NCBI GenBank assembly: GCA_002394635.1
Contig: DGUK01000041.1
Span: 1-11,104 of the forward strand
From: Faecalitalea sp. UBA4312
GTDB lineage: Bacteria > Bacillota_I > Bacilli_A > Erysipelotrichales > Erysipelotrichaceae
Direction: 5' to 3'
Length of the DNA stretch: 11,104 nucleotides
The notes below the pieces were generated by a model. That model saw only the letters and a list, made by a program, of their open reading frames with translations, made no database searches and was not told the DNA's origin. The position numbers and the translations under genes are program-made. Positions 6,236 through 11,104 of this stretch are shown piece by piece; position 1 is the first letter of the stretch, and each line of letters opens with the position of its first letter.

Positions 6236-6760
6236 ATGAAAACCATCCTATTCTATGGAGATTCCAACACCTATGGCTTTGATCCGAGAGGCTGGTTCAG
6301 CGAACGGTATGACCGACCTTGGCCTATGATCCTCCAAGCATCTTTGGATACCTGGAACATATTGAGCGATGGGTTGAACGGACGAACGGTACCGGACGAT
6401 CTGACATGGGTCAAACGGGATCTGGAACAAGATATCGATATCTTTGCGGTCATGCTGGGAACCAATGACATCTATTGCGGCTATTCTTTGGAAAAGATCC
6501 TGGATCGCATGAAAAAACTATGCACCTACGCAAAAAAACATGCCCATGTCCTGCTCATGACGCCACCGGCGATGATGTTTGAACAAGAGCGTATGGCTGA
6601 ACTGAATACAATGTATCAACAGTTAGCCGACGAGATGGACCTGTCCTTTCTGGATACCTCACAATGGGAGATTGACTTGGCATATGATGGTGTTCATTTC
6701 TCTGAAAAAGGCCATGAACAGTTTGCACAGTATATGCAAGCGTACCTGGAAACCATATAA
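6236..6760 (+). CDS. SGNH/GDSL-family hydrolase
   Basis: This small 174-residue protein has all SGNH blocks in order. Block I is FYGDSNTYG at 6-14 with nucleophile Ser10. Block II is SDGLNGRT at 44-51 with the oxyanion glycine. Block III is MLGTNDIY at 73-80 with Asn77. Block V is DGVHFSEKGH at 151-160 with Asp151 and His154 of the catalytic triad. It should hydrolyse an ester such as an acetyl or acyl group. There is no signal peptide, so it is probably cytosolic; the substrate is unknown. The start has no recognisable Shine-Dalgarno (AGTACT lies immediately before the ATG), but MKTILFYGDS is the typical family N-terminus, so the start is likely correct. The gene is monocistronic, diverges from the YcxB-like gene and converges on the ABC exporter genes at a shared terminator. 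Confidence 0.92.
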   Translation: MKTILFYGDSNTYGFDPRGWFSERYDRPWPMILQASLDTWNILSDGLNGRTVPDDLTWVKRDLEQDIDIFAVMLGTNDIYCGYSLEKILDRMKKLCTYAKKHAHVLLMTPPAMMFEQERMAELNTMYQQLADEMDLSFLDTSQWEIDLAYDGVHFSEKGHEQFAQYMQAYLETI

Positions 6761-6785
6761 AAATGCGGGAATTCCCGCATTTTTT
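6759..6785. terminator. Bidirectional terminator between convergent genes
   Basis: A perfect 26-bp palindrome spans 6759-6784. Its core GCGGG/CCCGC is flanked by A and T runs, so each strand reads a GC-rich hairpin followed by a T-tract. It ends the SGNH hydrolase gene (plus) and the ABC exporter operon (minus), and both stop codons touch its edges. Confidence 0.95.
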
Positions 6786-8421
6786 ACATTTCATGCACTG
6801 TATCGGCAATCCGTACGGTTGATTTCCGATGGGAAACCAACACCACTGTTTTTCCCTTGGATTGCGCCTGTAACGATTTTAAAATAATTGCTTCATTTAA
6901 GCTATCCAAATTACTGGTCGGTTCATCCAGCAGAACAAATGGAGCATCGTGCAAAAAAGCACGAGCCAGTCCGATCCTCTGTTTCTCTCCACCGGATAAT
7001 GTATCCCCCAGTTCCCCCACCTGGGTCTGATATCCTTGTGGCAGCGTTTGGATAAAATCATGAATGGCGGCCTTTTTACAGGCTTCTTCGATTTCCTGAT
7101 CCGTAGCATCCAGCTTGGCAATACGGATGTTGTTGGCAATCGTATCTTTGAACAGCTGTGTTTCCTGGGTCATATAGCTTTCCATATCCCGCAGGTTTGC
7201 GGTATTGATATTGCGAATATCGGTATTAGATATCTGAATGGATCCTTTATTAACCTCCCAGAAACGCATCAGCAATTTCAATAAGGTCGATTTCCCACAA
7301 CCGCTTTTTCCGACAATGCCGGTGATCTTATTCTTTTCAAAAGTCATGGAATAGTTCGATAAAACCTCCTGTCCTCCATAAGAGAATGTGACATTCTGGC
7401 ACTCAGCACCTTCAAACGCTTTCGTTTCCTTGCCGACAATATCTTCTGTTTCCGGTGTTTCCTCAAGAATATCCAGAACTCTGGAAGCCGAAGCTATGGT
7501 GCTTTGAAGCGTGGTTCCCAGATTAGCCAAGGCCACAACCGGTCCAAAGGAAGACATCATCGCAATGACAGGAATCACAAAGCCGGACAATCCGACTTCG
7601 CCTTTATTGTACAAAGAGGTAGCCACCAACAACATGCCGATATCAAAGACCAGGATAAAGGTATTGGTCAAAGCCAAATTGAATCCCGTCAGATGACTAA
7701 GCTTTCCCTGGTTTTGGATCAGCCGGTCTGTTTTTTCGTTCATTCCCTGCATCCGTTCCGATCCATTTTGATATTGGGCTGTTTCATCGATACCTCGTAT
7801 ATTTTCCAATACATAGGAAGCCAGATCCCCGGCCTGATGGCGGATCTGATCCCCGGTATCTTTGGTGTGTTTTGAAATGATAAGGGGTAAAAGGATCCCA
7901 ACACAAAGGTAAGCAAAGAAGGCTAACATACCCATTTCATAATGATACAAGCTGATAAAAACAGTCATGACCAGTTCCACAACGATGGCAATACAGATTG
8001 GTGAGATCGTGTGGGCATAGAAGACTTCCAACAATTCAACGTCAGAAGTAATCAGATTGATCAGATCGCCCTTATCTCGTCCTTCCAGCTTCGCCGGACT
8101 TAATCGGCGTAAGGCCTGGAATACGTGATCCCGAATGATGGCTAATAAGGTGAAGGCAATGTAATGGTTTGTCTTTTGTTCGATATAACGCAATACCGCT
8201 CGTATCAACGCAAAGAAGATCAACAATGTCCAGATCAGCCCTAATGGAAAGGCACTTTGTCCCAGACCGCTTAAGATGGCATAACCGCCCAAGATCGGAA
8301 TAAACTGAACAGCCAAATACGCCAGGCTGCCACAACAAACTGCCAATACCATATGTTTCTTTAAAGGTTCCACCAGCTTCAACATCTGAAGCAGCGTTCC
8401 AGCCTTACTTCGTTTTTTCAT
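6784..8421 (-). CDS. CydC-like ABC exporter half-transporter (permease-ATPase fusion)
   Basis: This 545-residue half-transporter has a membrane domain (about 20-320, six hydrophobic segments) and an ATPase domain. All ATPase motifs are intact: Walker A GKSGCGKST (371-379), Q-loop Gln419 in SYMTQETQLF, signature LSGGEKQR (475-482), Walker B VLLDEPTSNLD (496-506) with catalytic Glu500, and switch His531. The start at 8421 is chosen over the longer frame to 8571. AAGGAG lies 9-10 nt upstream, and MKKRSKAGTLLQML is a normal N-terminus, whereas the extension is only a shadow of the upstream gene. It overlaps the upstream CydD-like gene by 17 nt, so the two are translated together and should form a heterodimer. 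The protein ends abruptly at ADTVHEM, so the C-terminal tail is short. CydDC exports thiols in E. coli; the substrate here is inferred by family only. Confidence 0.88.
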   Translation of the reverse strand: MKKRSKAGTLLQMLKLVEPLKKHMVLAVCCGSLAYLAVQFIPILGGYAILSGLGQSAFPLGLIWTLLIFFALIRAVLRYIEQKTNHYIAFTLLAIIRDHVFQALRRLSPAKLEGRDKGDLINLITSDVELLEVFYAHTISPICIAIVVELVMTVFISLYHYEMGMLAFFAYLCVGILLPLIISKHTKDTGDQIRHQAGDLASYVLENIRGIDETAQYQNGSERMQGMNEKTDRLIQNQGKLSHLTGFNLALTNTFILVFDIGMLLVATSLYNKGEVGLSGFVIPVIAMMSSFGPVVALANLGTTLQSTIASASRVLDILEETPETEDIVGKETKAFEGAECQNVTFSYGGQEVLSNYSMTFEKNKITGIVGKSGCGKSTLLKLLMRFWEVNKGSIQISNTDIRNINTANLRDMESYMTQETQLFKDTIANNIRIAKLDATDQEIEEACKKAAIHDFIQTLPQGYQTQVGELGDTLSGGEKQRIGLARAFLHDAPFVLLDEPTSNLDSLNEAIILKSLQAQSKGKTVVLVSHRKSTVRIADTVHEM

Positions 8422-10153
8422 CGCCGGTCTCCTTTCCAAACTGCTCCAATGCTTGTTGTGTCTTCCACAAAGTGGCATAGGCACCTTTCTTTTCCAATAG
8501 TTCATTATGGGTTCCGGATTGGACCACAGATCCATTGTCCACCACATAGATGCGGTCAGCCTCAACGACATTGGCCAGACGATGTGTGATCATGATTACG
8601 GTTTTTGTCTTTGCCAGCTGATGGATCTGTTCAAGGATTGCCTCTTCACTTTCCATATCGATGTTGCTGGTGGCTTCATCAAAGATATAAATCTGTGAAT
8701 CATGCAAAATAGCCCGTGCCAAGGCCAATCTTTGTTTCTGACCACCAGACAAATTCCCCGCATTTTCCAGCAGTAATGTATCCAATCCTTGCTCTTCTTT
8801 TAAGAATTCAGCCAAGGCACATTGTTCCAACACATCCCATAGTTTTTGTTCATCTGCTTTAGCTGCCACCATAAGATTTTCTCGGATAGTCCCTTTAAAG
8901 AAGAAGCTGTTGGTTCCTACATACGTCATTTCCTTCATTCGGCTTTGTTCGGAAATTGTATCTGTCTCTTTGCCATCGATAGTCAATGATCCTTGATCAA
9001 CAGATTGTCTTCCCATCAGTAACGACGCTATCGTAGATTTCCCGCTACCGCTTTCTCCGACAATGCCGATGAATTCCTGTTTTCCGACCGTCAAGGAAAT
9101 CCCATGTAATATTTCACGCTCAGGTTCATACGCAAAATGGACATCCTTCATTTCGATCTTGGAAATCGAAGAAGACAAACTCTCCGTTTTTTCCTTTGGT
9201 TCTTCCAGCTTCAGAAACTGAAAGATCTTATCGCTGGCTGCCATTCCGTTCATCGCTACATGGAAGTAGCTGCCCAGTCTTCGCATCGGCAAGAAGAAAT
9301 CAGCCGACAACAAGATCATAAAGATACAATTAGCCAGTCCAACATTTCCTCGTACAAAGCCACGGGTTGCCAGAAGGATCCCTATAGCAGCCCCTCCATA
9401 CGCAAAGAAGTCCATAATGATGATGGAATTTAACTGCATGGTCAGCACTTTCATCGTCACAAAGCGGAAATGTTCAGATTCTTCATTCATTTGTTCATTT
9501 TTATAGGCATCGGCCTGATAGGTTTTCAGGGTGGTCATCCCCTGCAGATTCTCTAGGAAGGTACTTCCCAGCTGTTCATACTGGCTCCAGTACTTTGCTA
9601 ACAGCTTTTTGGCAATCTTCTGTACCATCATGATCGCTCCCGGAATCAATGGCACACAGATCATCAGTACAATGGCTGTGGACCAGCTGCCGGCCAGTCC
9701 AAACAGAAAAAACAAGGTGATCGGTGCCAGAAACGCATAGAAAAATTGTGGGACATACTGACCGAAATAGCTTTCTAGCTGATCGACCCCTTCCACCGAT
9801 TCTTGTACGATCTGGGCCGTGCTCACATGTTTTTGATAACCACTGCCCAGCTTCAACAGCTTTTCGTAGATCATTTGACGCATTTTCTTCTTTACGGTTT
9901 TGGATGCCATATAACTCATCTTTACGGCACCCTGTGTAGTAAAAAAGCGCACGACAACGGTCACACAGATTCCCAGGATCAGCGGTACCAAATCCGATGT
10001 GCTCCAGCCCCGGTAATAAAAATGACCGATCGCATACGCAATCAAGTAGATCATTATCGCATTCATAAACAGTTCCAGCCATTGAAACAATATATTGCCG
10101 ACAATATACTGTTTGCTCTCCGGACACAGTTCCATCAATCGTTTATCAAACAT
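8405..10153 (-). CDS. CydD-like ABC exporter half-transporter (permease-ATPase fusion)
   Basis: This 582-residue half-transporter is the first gene of the exporter pair. Membrane segments lie at about 16-42, 53-71, 135-152, 155-176, 243-262 and 272-290. The cytoplasmic segment STAQIVQESVEGVDQLESYF (111-130) followed by PQFFYAFLAP is characteristic of CydD proteins. ATPase motifs are Walker A GESGSGKST (366-374), signature LSGGQKQR (468-475), Walker B YIFDEATSNID (489-499) with Glu493, and His524. At the Q-loop the sequence is YVGTNSFFF (411-419), so the usual glutamine is Thr414. The start at 10153 follows GGAGGATTTCT. Its stop lies within the start of the CydC-like gene. No cytochrome bd genes are in the window, so a role in thiol or other small-molecule export is a family-level inference; a generic multidrug-type exporter is the alternative. 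Confidence 0.88.
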   Translation of the reverse strand: MFDKRLMELCPESKQYIVGNILFQWLELFMNAIMIYLIAYAIGHFYYRGWSTSDLVPLILGICVTVVVRFFTTQGAVKMSYMASKTVKKKMRQMIYEKLLKLGSGYQKHVSTAQIVQESVEGVDQLESYFGQYVPQFFYAFLAPITLFFLFGLAGSWSTAIVLMICVPLIPGAIMMVQKIAKKLLAKYWSQYEQLGSTFLENLQGMTTLKTYQADAYKNEQMNEESEHFRFVTMKVLTMQLNSIIIMDFFAYGGAAIGILLATRGFVRGNVGLANCIFMILLSADFFLPMRRLGSYFHVAMNGMAASDKIFQFLKLEEPKEKTESLSSSISKIEMKDVHFAYEPEREILHGISLTVGKQEFIGIVGESGSGKSTIASLLMGRQSVDQGSLTIDGKETDTISEQSRMKEMTYVGTNSFFFKGTIRENLMVAAKADEQKLWDVLEQCALAEFLKEEQGLDTLLLENAGNLSGGQKQRLALARAILHDSQIYIFDEATSNIDMESEEAILEQIHQLAKTKTVIMITHRLANVVEADRIYVVDNGSVVQSGTHNELLEKKGAYATLWKTQQALEQFGKETGDEKTK

Positions 10154-10203
10154 AGAAATCCTCCATTAAAAACATCTTATTTAATTAGAATATCACAATT
10201 ATG

Positions 10204-10209
10204 TATAAT
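10204..10209 (+). promoter_or_regulatory. Candidate -10 box for the secreted-protein gene
   Basis: A consensus TATAAT lies in the AT-rich 118-bp divergent intergenic region. The matching -35 is weak (TTAATT, 17 bp upstream). It would give a leader of about 55 nt before the ATG at 10272. A second, poorer -10-like TACTAT is at 10244-10249. No convincing promoter for the opposite ABC operon was found in this region. Confidence 0.4.
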
Positions 10210-10271
10210 TAACTTTTTTAAATTCCATTTAAGGTTATCTTCTTACTATGAATAACAGAAAGGAAGTATCT

Positions 10272-11104
10272 ATGAAAAAGAAAAGAATTAACACTTGGAC
10301 TACAGCCACCGCTTTTGGTATAACCATTGGCGCAGCAGCTACTATTACACCGATCTTTGCGGAAGACCTTTTATTGCAGGAATCGGTAGAATTTACAGAA
10401 ACAAATACGGAAGACCTGTTGAATACAGATGCCTATCAAATAGAAAAGACTACGGAGCCCGAAGAAACCGAGGCTTCGGTTGTGAATGCACAGACAATTG
10501 CTCAACCGGATACAACAGAGGATAGCGAGTTGGAAGAGGAATCCATCCAACCGGAAGAAACAACAACAGATCAAACAGATGAACTAACCGAACAAGCACA
10601 GGAAACAGCCGATGACGAGGTCCTCGTAACACAATCCGAAGAAAGCTTAATCGACTCGTCAGCCGTTGATGCGACATTTACATTCTCGGATACAGCCATT
10701 GAAAGTTCTACCGATACATCCGAAGGCTTTACGATAGATAACACGATCTTAACGATTACGCAAAATGGCTCCTACAAGATTACCGGTATGTGCCAGGAAG
10801 GTTCCATCGTTGTCGCAAAAGGATTGGATGAAGTGACTTTGATTCTGGAAAATCTGGATCTGAGCTGCAGCACATCCGCCCCGGTCGTTGTCAAAAAAGG
10901 AAGTACCGTGTATGTATATATCCAGGGAACTGTCAATCTGACAGATAACGAAGATGCCGATACAGAAGCGACAAACGAGGATTTCGAAGGGGCTTGTATC
11001 AAGGTCAAAAGTAACTCTACATTGGTCATTGACGGAGATGGCACTTTGAACATCGATGCTTCCGGATGTAAAAACGGCATCAAAGGAGCCTCCAATGCCA
11101 CAGT
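10272..11104 (+). CDS. Secreted acidic protein with Cthe_2159-like carbohydrate-binding domain (partial)
   Basis: The frame is open to the right edge, so the first 277 residues are visible and the end is missing. The start follows AAAGGAAG; an in-frame ATG at 10248 lacks a well-placed Shine-Dalgarno. Residues 1-30 form a signal peptide (MKKKRIN, hydrophobic core, probable cleavage after PIFA). Residues 31-150 are a low-complexity Thr/Ser/Glu/Asp linker with 37 acidic residues and one lysine. From about 154 a beta-rich domain starts, with NGSYKITG (165-172), a STSAPVVVKKG segment (200-210) and LVIDGDGTLNIDASG (251-265). These match the beta-helical Cthe_2159 carbohydrate-binding family, which is reported to bind polygalacturonate-type glycans. 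Cysteines occur at 174, 199, 242 and 266. It probably acts at the cell surface; any anchor signal would be beyond the window. Exact ligand and full length are unknown. Confidence 0.82.
   Translation, partial: MKKKRINTWTTATAFGITIGAAATITPIFAEDLLLQESVEFTETNTEDLLNTDAYQIEKTTEPEETEASVVNAQTIAQPDTTEDSELEEESIQPEETTTDQTDELTEQAQETADDEVLVTQSEESLIDSSAVDATFTFSDTAIESSTDTSEGFTIDNTILTITQNGSYKITGMCQEGSIVVAKGLDEVTLILENLDLSCSTSAPVVVKKGSTVYVYIQGTVNLTDNEDADTEATNEDFEGACIKVKSNSTLVIDGDGTLNIDASGCKNGIKGASNAT

Noticed and set aside
8422..8571. 50-residue N-terminal extension of the CydC-like reading frame
   Set aside because: It lies wholly inside the upstream CydD-like gene in another frame, is unlike a transporter N-terminus, and the ATG at 8421 has AAGGAG at good spacing.
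9576..10127. Long open frames overlapping the ABC genes and other CDSs (for example a 183-codon minus frame here and a 168-codon plus frame at 564-1070)
   Set aside because: They lie inside well-supported genes in other frames, lack Shine-Dalgarno sites, and their translations show no recognisable domains.
10248..10271. Earlier in-frame ATG for the secreted-protein gene
   Set aside because: Its nearest AAGG is about 13 nt or more upstream. The ATG at 10272 has AAAGGAAG at normal spacing and gives a cleaner signal peptide.
1..11104. CRISPR arrays, tRNA/rRNA genes, IS elements, prophage or defence islands
   Set aside because: I saw no spaced direct repeats, no cloverleaf or rRNA-like sequence, no transposase or integrase motifs, and all genes fit ordinary chromosomal functions.

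Overview
The window looks like chromosomal DNA of a low-to-moderate-GC Firmicute. Shine-Dalgarno sites are strong, genes are tightly packed, terminators are U-tract hairpins, there is a T-box leader, and one lipoprotein has a typical lipobox. An anaerobic gut lineage such as Erysipelotrichia or Clostridia would fit, but that is an impression from protein style, not a demonstrated assignment. There are no rRNA or tRNA genes, insertion sequences, phage genes or CRISPR arrays.

Layout. Positions 1-1616 (minus strand) hold a tryptophan-uptake unit: promoter, T-box riboswitch with a UGG (Trp) specifier, TrpX-type substrate-binding lipoprotein, and the start of its permease, which runs off the left edge. 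Positions 1644-3284 (minus) encode an NhaC-family Na+/H+ antiporter. Positions 3318-5650 (minus) form a redox/electrophile-type operon. It contains a nitroreductase-like flavoprotein, an Rrf2-family regulator and a zinc-free quinone-oxidoreductase-like dehydrogenase. The three genes overlap by 1 and 4 nt, start from one promoter whose -10 is overlapped by a perfect 10-bp inverted repeat, and end at a hairpin terminator. Positions 5651-6760 hold a divergent pair, a YcxB-like membrane protein (minus) and a small SGNH/GDSL hydrolase (plus), with only 60 bp between start codons. Positions 6759-10153 (minus) encode the two half-transporters of a CydDC-like heterodimeric ABC exporter. This unit converges on the hydrolase gene at a shared bidirectional terminator. 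From 10272 (plus) to the right edge is the start of a secreted protein with a long acidic linker and a Cthe_2159-like carbohydrate-binding domain.

How the genes work together. Uncharged tRNA-Trp should switch on the TrpXY importer through the T-box. The Rrf2 protein probably controls its own operon through the inverted repeat, adjusting two oxidoreductases to a redox or electrophile signal. The CydDC-like exporter may move thiols or a related small molecule, but no cytochrome bd genes are present to support the respiratory role. The remaining genes look like independent units.

The points most worth a second look are the Rrf2 circuit, the UGGU bulge in an otherwise Trp-specific T-box, the Gln-to-Thr change in one ABC Q-loop, the possibly leaderless divergent pair at 6175/6236, and the highly acidic surface protein at the right edge. 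I found no clear candidate for a wholly new system.
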